This document shows positions 33,736-45,035 of a stretch of DNA of 64,000 nucleotides, one piece after another. Position numbers and translations under genes: made by a program. The notes under the pieces are model-generated. The model was not told the DNA's origin. It ran no database searches and saw nothing but the letters and a program-made list of their open reading frames with translations. Source of the DNA: Annona cherimola (Eukaryota; Streptophyta; Magnoliopsida; Magnoliales; Annonaceae). The stretch lies in contig CM059971.1 of NCBI GenBank assembly GCA_030490835.1, forward strand, positions 58,142,012 to 58,206,011, written 5' to 3'. Every line of letters starts with the position of its first letter. The stretch's first letter is position 1.

Positions 33736-34170
33736 TGCCCGTATATTTAGTTGCATGATATGTATTTTGGTTATAATTAATAATTTAACTACAAATACTT
33801 GACTTTTTTTTTTAATAAAGAAAATTAGATGCCTCATCCTATTTCAATATGAAACAGGATGTAATGGAAAAAGAGGGCATCTGTATTCATCAAGATGATA
33901 ACTTGTCCGTCATAGTTGTTAGCTGATGGCTGATACAGATTGGCGAGTTAAGAGTCTATACAATATGATCTTGACCATGTTTTGTTGCTACTAATAAATG
34001 GGCAACCTGATTTCCCTCTCTCAACACATCGGTGAAAACGAGAACGGCTTCGGTGGGAACTCCAATCCACCGTCTCAATGGGAACTATTTTTAAAAACTA
34101 AGTTTTTGATTTTTGTTTCAAAGATCTAACCACACATTTTTTGACTGTTCAAAATAAAAATTAAAAAAAA

Positions 34171-34364
34171 TCAAATGTTACTGTGGTCTTAAACATGTAA
34201 AAATCATAAAATTTACATATTTAGAAAATAAAAATTAGTATACAACATTTTATCAAAACTAAAAAAAATCAAATGTTACTGTGGCCTTAAATATGTAAAA
34301 ATCATAAAATTTACATATTTAGAAAATAAAAATTAGTATACAACATTTTATCAAAACTAAAAAA
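34171..34364. repeat. Tandem duplication of a 97-bp unit
   Basis: Two adjacent 97-bp copies starting TCAAATGTTACTGTGG at 34171 and 34268. They differ at only about two visible positions, so the duplication is recent. Confidence 0.9.
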
Positions 34365-34369
34365 ACTTT

Positions 34370-35690
34370 CTTAGACTCAGCTAAACCAAATATATGTATA
34401 TATATTTTCAGATTATACAAATCTTATTTTGTATATTATTTATAATCTAAAAATATATACATCATTAATATTCTTATATCATAATTTTTTAATTATCACC
34501 ATTATATTTGAATTATTTTCATTATAAACAGTTAAGATAATATTTTAATAATATATGTGGATAAAAATTTAAAAAATTTAAAAATAATATTTGTGGTTAA
34601 ATATAAATCGAAAACAGCTAAAAATAATGTTTAATATAACTATTGAACAAATAATATTTAGACATTAGCTGCAATTAATTGAACAATTAGCTGCATTTGA
34701 CACCAAATGCAGACAAATTAAAATTTTGCTGTAAAAAGTGACCACATAAATGTTAGGAAAAAATCCTTTTGTACCCAGGAAGGTTTAATCCTAATTTTTA
34801 ATACATCCACAGTATTTCACAAATTACTTGACAATTTATCCTAAATTATCTATCATACCCACACCATCAAGGACACTACAAGTAGGTTACCATTTACCTA
34901 CATAACAGACTATTTTGCCGGTTCAAAATTTTCTAACGTAAACAATTCACCTGGAATGTATAAAAATGTGTTTGGCTAAAATACTAAGTGCTTTTAAGTA
35001 TATAAAATTACCAAAAGAGACATACGAAACTTCTTTTTAAATTTAATTAATAGAAATATTTTTTATTGTGCATTATTAATCACACGTTTTATAAAATTTA
35101 TTTTCTAAAATAAATTTTATAGTATTAAATGTAAAGGAGGTCAATATTTATCTAATTTCCTAGCGAGATATGTTTAGAAAATTTTAAAATGATGTTTTCT
35201 AGTTTAAAACACTAAACATAAATTAGATGGAACTTGATTTTAACTACATTGAATTATTGGGAAGTAAATTAAATTAGGTTTAGAATTAGATACTATGTAT
35301 TAGGATTAAAACCTTTTTAATGATATTAATATTAAAAATGCCACGGGATCAATTCTTATTTATAAATTATGTAAAATAAAAATAATTTTAACGCTAAAAA
35401 AATCAAATCACTATATAAAATTTCAAAGCATATATATTAAGACGTAAAGTTCAACCCAGTCAAAAGATAAAAAAGAATAACTACATAAACTTAATGAAAA
35501 GGATCTAAGACGATGACGTTAATTTAAAATCATTACAAGATCTCATGCCAAAGAGGATTAAGTGCGGAAACGAATGAGTTTCGTACTTTCATTCCATTTT
35601 ATGGTGGCATTTTTTTTGGGATTGTGATTCCGGTAAGTTGTTTTAATATTTTTGCCAAACATCCGTTTGATCTCATGAAACTGTGCTTTT
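34370..35690. other. Intergenic AT-rich, nothing recognised
   Basis: Extremely AT-rich sequence without ORFs, RNA genes or identifiable transposon ends. Confidence 0.5.
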
Positions 35691-35697
35691 CAAGTGA

Positions 35698-35975
35698 AGG
35701 CATGTTTGTTTACACTAAAAATATTTTAAATTAAAACTTTACAATTTAAAATTTTTTACTCTTTATGATTATTCTAATTTTTAATTAGTTTTTCATTTTT
35801 TCCTATATAATAATTTTATTTTTCAATTATTCCTATATAAATATCCATAAGTTTAACATATCTATTTTGACTTTATTCTTAATACTTTTCATTATTACTT
35901 ATATCATATCATATTATTTTCTCTTATCTTATAAATTTTTACATAAATTTTTTTTTATCATTTTCCAACATAAAA
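35698..35975. mobile_element. Tourist-like MITE, diverged
   Basis: Forward copy with GGCATGTTTGTTTACAC at the left and TTTATCATTTTCCAACA at the right. The interior is colinear with 5091 (TTTTTCAATTATTCCTATAT, AACATATCTATTTTGACTTT). A truncated reverse relative may follow at 36105-36240. TSDs were not identified. Confidence 0.65.
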
Positions 35976-36255
35976 AGTACAAACTGTCTGACATAAACGC
36001 CTGCTGTTTGGCCTTGTGTTGGGAGGTCGATTTGGGGACGAAGGGCGATTGATTTTGTTGATGTTCGGTTGGTTTAGTTGCTGTGAGTGGTAGTAGGAGT
36101 GGAGAAGCAATTGAAAAGTAGAATAATTGTATATTAAAATGTAAAAAAGAGATTGAAAACTAGAATAGTTGGAAAGAATAAAAAACTTCAGTCTAAAAAG
36201 TCTTGTATTAACAATTTTTTATAATTGGCAAACATATATTTGAATAATTTTAGTG

Positions 36256-36650
36256 AACCCCATTAGATACATTATGATATATTTTAGGTTAAAACACACT
36301 ATTTATTTATTTATTTTACAATTAGTTATATATTTTATTTTTCTTCATAAATATATTCCTAAATGTATTCAATCTACATAACAAATTTTGTCATTTTATA
36401 ATACTTTTATATATTTATTTTTTATATTTAAAAATCAAGTTTATTAAGGAGTGAAAATGACTTAAATGCCTCTAAAATTCATGATTTTTTAAGAAGTAAA
36501 AATAAATATGTAAAGTATTGTAAAATGTCAAAAGTTAATATATGGATTAAATGCATTTAGGAAAATATGTTTATGAAGAAAAATTAAAATAAATGAATGA
36601 ATGGATGATTTATTTTAGCTCAAAATACATCATGAGTTATTAATGGGCGC
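36256..36650. mobile_element. Foldback element with shared core, ends approximate
   Basis: The left arm ACATTATGATATATTTTAGG pairs with the reverse-complemented right arm CTCATGATGTATTTTGAGC. The inner arms contain TTCTTCATAAATATATTCC and TTTTACTTCTTAA-like partners around a centre near 36460. Probable ends are near AACCCCATTAG and CTAATGGGCGC; the target duplication is unclear. Confidence 0.65.
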
Positions 36651-37134
36651 ATAGTTTTAGTTGTGTAACTGTTAGGCTCATTTAGAACACTCTTCACTCA
36701 ATTATTTTAAAAATATTTAATCTTGACATCATCACTCATGACAATATATCATACATATTATTTCTATAAACAAGATCATAAGCTAGAGCATTTAATATAT
36801 TAAAGTAAATTAAATATTTAAGATTATCCTTCAATTTCCTTTTTAGTAATTTTGCATATCTGTATTACTTCTAACATTTTCAGCCAAACACAGCATCAAA
36901 AACTCTCATGGCACTTCCTATAAAAGTGCAACCTTTAAACGTAACGGCCAGGGCCAAAAAGGAATTGAGTGGTCTTAATGGCCTAGTGAACTAATTTATG
37001 AGATCCAAATGGTTAATTGGGTAAACTTAAAGCATAATTATTACAACTAATAGCATAATTATTACGTAAGAACTAGCTAAAAAAATACGTTCAAACGTAG
37101 TCGAAACAGATCAAACAAATAATTTTAGGAGTCT

Positions 37135-37490
37135 TGATTATATCCGTTATAAAATATTTTAAGATAAAATATATTATTTTTATTTTTCTTCGTAAATATA
37201 TTTCTCTGAGTTTATTTAATCGAATATATCAAGTTTTGCTATTTTACAAATCTTCTATCTATTTATTTTTAATTTTAAAAATTATCAATTTTGGGAGCGT
37301 TTAATCACTTCTTAAAAATTTGACTTTTAAAAATAAAAATAAATAGATGAAAGTCCTGTAAAATTTAAAAACTTGTTATATGAATTAAATATATGAAAAA
37401 AAGTTTATGAAGAAAAAAATCAAAAAATACAGCCAATTATGAAAAACGAATAATATATTTTAACTTAAAATGCATTATAATGTAACAAAT
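37135..37490. mobile_element. Foldback element related to 36256, ends approximate
   Basis: The arms TTATAAAATATTTTAAGATA (left) and TTATAATGCATTTTAAGTTA (right, reverse-complemented) continue into ATATATTATT on both sides. Inner segments match the 36256 element (TTTTTCTTCGTAAATATATT, then GTTTATTTAATC). It lies about 500 bp upstream of the tetraspanin start codon. Confidence 0.65.
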
Positions 37491-37619
37491 AAAAAAATGC
37501 ATAATAGCCTGTATAGGCGGGCTCCATGTTCTTGCTACCATAGGGGGACTAAAAGCTGGAAAACAAAGTGCACCTCCTGAAGAACAAGTCGCGGTTAGAA
37601 ACCAATGGTCGTCACTCGC

Positions 37620-37986
37620 CCCCACATTTGTCTTTTACGGACGTGATATTTTGGCACCCACCGGGATTAACTCTTCCACCCACGCTTCTCCGTTTCCGCA
37701 AATAAACCACGCCAATATTGTACCACTAATCGCCCGAGAACAACCCAACAACACCCAATTTTTGTGCGTTCCAACCGCATCCGCTTCTCAAGTTCCAAAT
37801 GCCAGCATGCCAGCAGTCAATATCGAAACAGCACCGTCAGCGAGCCAGGATCCGACAAATCAACCAAAATCATTTCTTCTACTTCTCTCTAAAACCCCAG
37901 ATGGCGTTTTCTTCGCACTAGCAAAACCTCTCTCTCTCTCCATCACCTCTCCCCCCCCCCGCAGCAATCCCGAATTCCCAGGGAAA
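37620..37986 (+). promoter_or_regulatory. Proximal promoter / 5' leader of the tetraspanin gene with a uORF
   Basis: Composition shifts here from very AT-rich to mixed and pyrimidine-rich, with a CT run and a C run at about 37929-37963, as often seen in plant leaders. A six-codon upstream ORF (ATG 37901, stop TAG 37919-37921) precedes the main ATG. The frame is open upstream of the main ATG back to about 37651 but contains no in-frame ATG, so 37987 is the chosen start. The transcription start cannot be located. Confidence 0.55.
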
Positions 37987-40900
37987 ATGCGCTCTCGTCG
38001 TCGTCCTCCTTCTTCTTCCGGTTGCGGCTGCTGGTGCCGGGGCTTCCTCGCATTTCTGCTGAAGTTCTTGAATTTCTTCCAGACCTTCGTCGGGATTTCC
38101 ATCATCGTCTACTCAGTATGGATGCTCGATCACTGGAATCGCGGCGGCCAGACGCCGCCCACCCCTTCCCCCGCTCCCTCGCCTCGCCCGATCCAACGGT
38201 CCGATTCTGTTGCGCTTCCTCGGGATGTTCTTGAAACGGGAATTGGATTCGGACTTGCGTTGGGGTCCGACAATGGCGCTGGATTGATTGTCTCCAAGCT
38301 TCCCGCTCCTTGGTAATTCGTTTTCTTTGGGTGGTGGTTTTGTGCAAAGTTCAATCTCTCTCTCTCTCAAACGGTGGTGTTTGCAAAATTCTCGTTCAGA
38401 CGTTTACTATGATCTTTAACATGTCTTTTTTGGCGTTAATTCACTCAATTTGTTTTGAGGAAGCAGCATTATCGGCCTTTTTGTTTGACAGACTAGGAAC
38501 CATTGGAACCGGAGTCTAGTCGGAAGCAAATTCTTGCAAAAGAGCGGTTTTCAGAATGTGCAAGGAATGAATTTCCTCCTTGCGGTAGTACTTTCTCTAA
38601 GTTTTGCTCCAGTGGATTATGGAATGGATTGTAAATGGTGGAGACAACAGACAGAAATTCACGATCACTTTATATGGCACTGGGCCTTGGTAGATAGAAC
38701 GTATCTTATAATTTCTTAATTCCATAAGGCTAATTGATTTTCCTTTTCTCCACACTGTTTTACATTATTAGAAGGGCCGGTTTCTGGTGGTCTGCCATCA
38801 GGTTGAGTTAAGTAGTCCAGCCTAATTTCTTGTTGGTGCATGACAGTCTTGATCTTCTGAATCTAGTCATGAGCAAGCATATCCTGAAGAATTCAATTGG
38901 TATGGTTATAGTATTATACTGCCTGCTGGCTGATGTCTGTTGGAGAGACAGTGAGTTTGGGTAGAATATCAGATCCCATGATATACTCAGATGATTGAAA
39001 GTAGAGATAATTGAAGTTGTTGTGAATATTGTTGTTTTTTCACTTCTGGGTTCTGTCTTTGATTTATTTCAGCAGCATGTGTGCCACATGTGTAAAAAAA
39101 GGCTGCACTTGAAGACCGCATCTGATAGTCGGAGTTGTGTGAGGATGCAATTGTTTGGTGGCATGAATTTTTGTCCTTACTATCTATTGTTTATTTCTGA
39201 GCATTATTACTAGTGAGAAGGGTTTCATGATTGCGGAAAAATGTTGGTCCAAAAATCTGGGTATCAAGCATATTATACATGTAACTTCTGCCTTCAGGTT
39301 AACCTGAAAGTGGAGCAAATCTTTAACAATGCACTATCCTAGCTATTTACTGGATGGATTTTCTTTTGCCTTTGGTTGCATTGAGTAATCTAGCCAAACA
39401 TGTGAAGACCGATAGTTTTGTCGCATGGATCCTCCATGTAGATGGTTTTGGGTCATCTCCAGTCCACAGGTAACTTGATGGGAGAAACTGAAACCAGCTG
39501 TACTGAGAGGTGGCCATGAAAGAAAATTTTTGGCTACCAAAGGAAAGTATTTTGTACTGCCTCCTCACTTGTTGCATTTACAGATTGTATTTATTTCTTT
39601 AAGTCAACCTTATTTTCAAGGTATGATATTTAAACTCTTGTGGTTGGCAGGTTCATCTACTCTTTCATGGGAATTGGCATATTGTTGTGTTTGGTTACTT
39701 GCATAGGCCACATTGCTGCAGAAGCAGCAAATGGTTGTTGCCTTTGTTTTGTATCCTATACTTTAACTTTTTGCTTTGTAGTTATATCTACTTAGTCTCT
39801 TGGTCTCTTGCTTTTTCTTGTTTTTGGGATGCTTCTTCTAGATTGAATCTGGAAGAAGAACTTTTTCTTTTTCTTTCTTTTTTTTTTTTTTAAAATGTCA
39901 CCAGTAAGTGCTGAAAGTTGCAATTGTAGGTTATCCTTCATTTTCATTGGCCCTTGTTCTGCTCCTAATAGAGGCTGAAAAAGTAGGATGGTTTTTTACC
40001 TGTAACTGTGTCATCATAGCATATTTGGTATACCAAAGGCTCTTGCCTTTTCAGTTGTTTTATATGAGTCTGAATTTTTTTAGTCTGCTTACCTTGTATA
40101 TACAGAATACTGACTCTTGTGTATCATGCCAGTTTCTTTTCTCTGCAGTATCATTTTTCCTTAACTAACTGTAGTATACACTGCTCATGACCATAATGAT
40201 AATTATCGAGGCAGCTTTAGTGAGTGATATGGTGTTCAATGATGACTGGGATAAGGTGACTTTCTGTTTTAACGAACCTTAATTCTAATTTATTCTTATT
40301 CCTTTTTGTCTTTGTAAAGCATTTGATGTAGTGAACTATGTCATGCTCTGCTTGGCAGGATCTTCCTTATGACCCCACCGGCGAACTTGAAAGGCTTCGA
40401 TCATTTATTGAGAACAATATAGATATATGTAGGTGGGTTGGCTTGGCTGTGCTTATCATCCAGGTAGACCATTTGTCTTTGATCTGAGTCAAATTGGCAG
40501 ATTATTCCCATGTTAGTTCAGTGTTATCTAGCTTTTTCTTGAGTATTATTGTTATCAGTGCACTCAAGTTTTAAATGTTTGATGTCTCTTCTGGGAACTA
40601 GAATGATGTCTCTTCTGGGAACTAGAATTGAAGTCAGACTAGAGAAAACTTGAGAAAAGTGGCTGGCTGGCTGGGGTTTACTGTAACCGGCTACTGGCTG
40701 CTTTGTGTCTTTTCTTTTTTAAGTAAAATATGTCGCTTTTTTATTCTAAGTTTAGTTGGTTATAGAAGTTGGTAGAGACTCAGTTTTGCTAGTACTTGGG
40801 AATCCTATTGAAATCAATTTTTAGGATGTGTGCATTTGGCATTTGGGAAAAAATGGCGGAAAATTTTAAAAAAGTGATAGCAATGTGATATGATAGGAGT

Positions 40901-43481
40901 AATAATTAGTAGTAAAGAGAATAAAGTTGAAATAGATGGGATAGATGTATAGATAAATGTGAAGGATGATTGGAAAGTAGGATAATTAGATAATTAAGAT
41001 GCCACATCATATAAAAAAGTGTGCCAAAAGTAGGAGGAAAATTTGTTTTTTCTTTTCCCAAATGCCAAATGTACCCCTTTTGGTATCTAAAATGATGTAT
41101 TTGATTGGTTTCCCCATTTGAACTACCTTTCGAACCAGTTGAACTGAATTGCTGGACCAACTGTTAAAAATTGAAGCTGTTATGATGAAAAATACAAATT
41201 TCAAGGGGACAACTTGTCCATGCATGGATAGAAATGCACCTAGGTGGATTGTTTAGATCTGGATAAAGTCTCGCTCATCCAGATCATGATAGCGACTTGT
41301 GTAACATACGACAATGTAATTGCAACATTTTAAGTCATTATGTATTTAAGTTCAGAGACAGTATGGTCAACTATTGCTTTAATCGGGATATTCTAGAGTT
41401 TGGAAGGTTTCTATGAAGACATGGACTTGTCATTAAATAATGCATGGTTATTGTTGATAATTGGGTGGCTATTGTTTTATGTGTGATGAACACATTTAAT
41501 AATGATAGATGAATGGCAGAATGAGCGGTATGCATAGCTATTGGCTAATGATCCATATAATACTGTTGATGATATTGTGCATATTTCAGAGTATTCATGC
41601 ACCACTGTCTGTGGGCCACAAATTTTCTGTAGTCAGTATTCTTTAAAACATCAATTTTATGCAGTCTGGTTCTGCTTTCTGCAGGCACTGTCTCTACTAT
41701 TGTCCATGATCCTACGTGCCATTGTCACAATGAAGAGACCGAACTATGACAGTGATGATGAATATGGTGTTGTGAGTGGTGGAAATAGACAGCCATTGCT
41801 AAATTCACAAGGGAGCCAAAACTCTTCTTCAATCTCAGTGGAGAACAAGGGAATTAATAGTAACAGATGGACTACACGGATGAGAGAGAAGGTATACAGG
41901 AAGTCGAATTCTTCTGATTTTTTGAACATTCCTTTTGATTTCAAATATTCATAGCTTTTACATGATGTGCAAGTTGCTAGGCTCTGATAATTCTCACAGT
42001 GTGAGGCCTATATCTTCTTTCTTGGATTGCTAGTAAGAGATAGTCCTGTCAGATTGATGCAGCTGTGTCATTTTGCAAAACTGAATTCGTACATGAAAGA
42101 CTTAAAAGCTACTAGAAAGCTGGTGTGTTTGCTGTGACCATGTTTTGATGGATGGTTAACTTGGCAGTTTCATGTAGAATTTTGTTGGGAAGGACTTTGG
42201 TGTGGCACAGAATCTAGATCACGTGAGTCCATCAGAGGTCCATTTGGTTAGCTTTGATTAATGAGACACTTAGAAACTTGAGCCAATGAATGCTATTTTA
42301 AAATCAGATGGTCCGTAATTGGATTATGTGGACTAACTAGCAAATGGCCAGTGTTAATGGCTTATCTGCTGGAGTTTACTTTTGATAACGGGGAACCAAA
42401 TTTGTTGATGTCTAATATCATATGCATGCCTTGGCACTGGATACTTTTACAGTATGTGAACTAAAGATTATGAAATTTGTATCCTTGTCAGAGTTGGGAG
42501 TTTTGCAGGATCAGTGAGTCGAGAAGAGACAATGAAGAATTTATAATAATTTAAACAACCACACATAAAAATTCACTGACCAGTGTAAAGACAACTAAGT
42601 GCATTATCTTGCCTTGGAGGAGCTGCAAGATTTTTCCTTCTTTGTTTGCTATATCAATTGGCTCTTAATTTAAGTCTGTTTGTTTGAAATTTGCAAAAAT
42701 TAAATGACCGGTATCTTCTGGCAAATGGCTCTCTCTTTTCCTGCCACAGCCTGCTGTCTGTTACCTCTAGGGCCCAAGGTAGCTGAATTTCTACCTGAGT
42801 GGAATTTAATCTAGGGCAATATGGTGTTGTGAAGCTTACATCAAGTCACTGTTGAATATAAATATCATCAAATTTTATACTATCCGGTGCAGTCAAGATT
42901 CTAAAACATACTTGCACATCCAGGTTTTCATGATACATGCTTTACATTTTTCTCATTTTGATAGTCTTCAAATCTGGATGGTGTTTCTGGCCTTCAAAGG
43001 GGGCAAAATTATTCAAAGTTAATGATGATTTTCTTGTGCCAAATTTAATGTGCCATGCATGGGACTTAAAATGGAACTTATGCAACAAAACCTACTGTTT
43101 CCATCCACTTTCCAATTGTTTTTAACTCCAATAATATTAAGAACACAATCTACTGTGGAAGCCGAATTTGAAACAATAATGGCAATGTGAGATATGTGGC
43201 TACTTTTCATTCTTGTAGAAAATATTATTTTGCGAATGCCATCTCTACTGAAGGATTACTGCTCTCAAACATCCGAATATGGAGCAAGTTTCTTTGATCT
43301 TGTTTTGTTGCTCTTGAGGGAAGGCCTTTTTAATTTGTTTTGATTAGTTATTTAACCCTCACATGCAAAAAATGCTCTCAATCAACCCCACCTCCCCCAA
43401 CCCACACCCACAACAAATACTTCTGTTTCTAAGGAATTGCATTCTTTTTTGCAGTATGGATTGACCATGGGAGCACTCTAA
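37987..43481 (+). CDS. Tetraspanin, tetraspanin-19/20 (TOM2A-homolog) type
   Basis: Six exons, 281 residues: 37987-38312, 39651-39750, 40175-40255, 40359-40463, 41685-41891, 43455-43481 (stop TAA 43479-43481). Phases agree throughout. TM1 lies at about residues 20-47 and TM2 at about 110-131. The plant motif GCCLCF is at 137-142, TM3 at about 143-164, and the soluble loop [20 protein letters not shown] at about 170-189. TM4 is at about 195-222. The hydrophilic tail has an acidic SDDEY and ends [11 protein letters not shown]. The long linker between TM1 and TM2 is proline/serine-rich. The length matches this group (about 280). Tetraspanins organise membrane microdomains; related TOM2A proteins are membrane host factors in tobamovirus multiplication, but the role of this paralogue is only inferred. 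Exon 2 to 3 is joined by a probable U12-type intron. The isolated last exon of nine codons, including the stop, is supported by frame and by the family's C-terminus. Confidence 0.93.
38313..39650 (+). other. Tetraspanin intron 1
   Basis: A 1.3-kb intron with donor GTAATTCG and acceptor TTGGCAG. Unlike the introns of NLE, it contains no recognised transposon and is less AT-rich. Confidence 0.8.
39751..40174 (+). other. Probable U12-type (minor spliceosome) intron of the tetraspanin gene
   Basis: The exon ending ...GCCLCF is followed by GTATCCTATA, matching the U12 donor consensus RTATCCT. The sequence TTCCTTAAC at 40157-40165 matches the U12 branch-site consensus. Its branch A sits about 10 nt before the acceptor GTAG (ends 40174), the spacing U12 introns need. 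Splicing here keeps phase 0 and yields [20 protein letters not shown], the expected third membrane segment. No conventional polypyrimidine tract is needed. Confidence 0.8.
40581..40628. repeat. Perfect tandem duplication of 24 bp
   Basis: GATGTCTCTTCTGGGAACTA plus GAAT is repeated twice, head to tail, in tetraspanin intron 4. Confidence 0.95.
40826..41078. mobile_element. Tourist-like MITE, reverse orientation
   Basis: The ends are inverted repeats around GTGCATTTGGCATTTGGG at the left and CCCAAATGCCAAATGTAC at the right. The interior is the reverse complement of the family consensus (AGTGATAGCAATGTGATATG, AATAAAGTTGAAATAGATGG). It lies in tetraspanin intron 4 (40464-41684). Confidence 0.78.
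41892..43454 (+). other. Tetraspanin intron 5
   Basis: A 1.6-kb intron with donor GTATACAGG and acceptor TTTTTTGCAG. No repeat or RNA gene was recognised. Confidence 0.75.
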
Positions 43482-44289
43482 GTGTAGCCACTAGTTGCAT
43501 TGCCTGTTGTGAATACCTTCTGCAAAAATCAAAGGCCAGTTGTATCAATCATGTAAGAATGCGGGTAAGAGAGAGTATTTGTGAGCTGTTGTTAGCGCAT
43601 TGAACTGCATGGTTGCTGCAATTCTTTATTCTTGCATTTCCTGCGTGGAAAAGAAAGTTGTCCGTCTGTATATTATCATGTTAATGTCTTCAGTCCAGCA
43701 TAAAGCTTCCACAATGAGGAGGAAAAGATCATTACCCTGCTGACAAATAATTCATACAAAGTGCGTTTTTACGCGGGAAATCGTGATTTGATGGAATGTA
43801 TCTGGGCCCCCCATTTTCGCATATGTGAAAACAGCTTTCTTTCTTTGGAATGACTTTAGGCAGCTATCAATGGGTTGTGGTTTTGTGCAACATTTGTATG
43901 GGAGGATCCCTTGCAACCTGGTGATTTATTAATTTTAAACAAAACTTTGGGTCATTCTAAAATATAACTACCATTTTTGACTTATATTCCAAATTTATGA
44001 TTTGGCATATCCGATTTATGATTTGGCATCGGATATGTCAAATATACTTAGATAAATTCTAACTTAGGGCCTGTTTGGGTCATCGTTTAGAATCTTCCCG
44101 TTAGTACTTTTGAGGGGAGCATCAACAACTAATGTAAAAACTTTTACTCAGAGTAGACTAGTTTTTAGGAGTTGCATTTCAAAAATGTCCGTTTGCAAGT
44201 ATATGTATGTATATATATAGAGAGAGTGTATATTTTGATCATGTGCGTTTATATATAATTTAAGTTATTGTACATTTGACTCACACTGG
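43482..44289. other. Tetraspanin 3' untranslated region and downstream flank
   Basis: The first 300-400 bp probably form the 3' untranslated region. At 44066-44190 a Tourist-like end (GGGCCTGTTTGGGTCATCG) is visible without a clear partner. A small TA/GA-rich run lies near 44205-44228. Confidence 0.5.
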
Positions 44290-44983
44290 GCTTTACATGA
44301 TCATAACATTATAATTTGCTCTACTTATTGTACTTATAATTATGTATTTTATTAAAATTTCAATTTTCATCCAAATCGGATACATGTATAGGCCTCATTT
44401 GAAAATGGTACAAAATCAACGTAATAAAATAGTTTGATATAAATAACAATTTTAAGATTATTTTTTTAACATAAAAACTATTTTAAAAACATAATTATGC
44501 ATGGATAAATAATTGTGTAAAGTATTAATATATTTAAGGGAATGCATGACCAATTTTGAACCAAACGTATTGTAACTTAAGATACATGTAAATATATAGT
44601 ATTATATATATGAAAAATAATTAAATGCGGATGGATTGTATCATAATTATGGTACAGTCTGTTGCAAGCAAACCTCATATAATCATAAAGATAGCATCCA
44701 CTTTACTTATTATATTTAGAGTTATTTACTTTAATATTATATCAATTTTATCCAAATCAAACACGTGTAGGTCTCATATTAAAATAGTAAAAAATTAATG
44801 TAGTAAAAGAATTTGACATAAATGTTAATTTTAAAATTGTACTTTCAACATCTAAACTTTTAAAATCATATTTTTTTAAATATGGATAAATGATTATATA
44901 AAATATCATTACATTTTAATACATATGAGGCCTTGCAGTGGACTGCATTGTTATTATCGTGTAGTTTATCTACAGTGGATAGG

Positions 44984-45035
<52 letters not shown>

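Noticed and set aside
36105..36240. Additional reverse Tourist-like copy
   Set aside because: Only the interior resembles the family and neither end is visible, so it is mentioned in the 35698 entry but not called separately.
37651..37986. Open frame extending the tetraspanin upstream by about 110 codons
   Set aside because: It contains no in-frame ATG, and its translation is low-complexity and unlike tetraspanin N-termini. The ATG at 37987 leads straight into the expected basic/cysteine-rich start and TM1.
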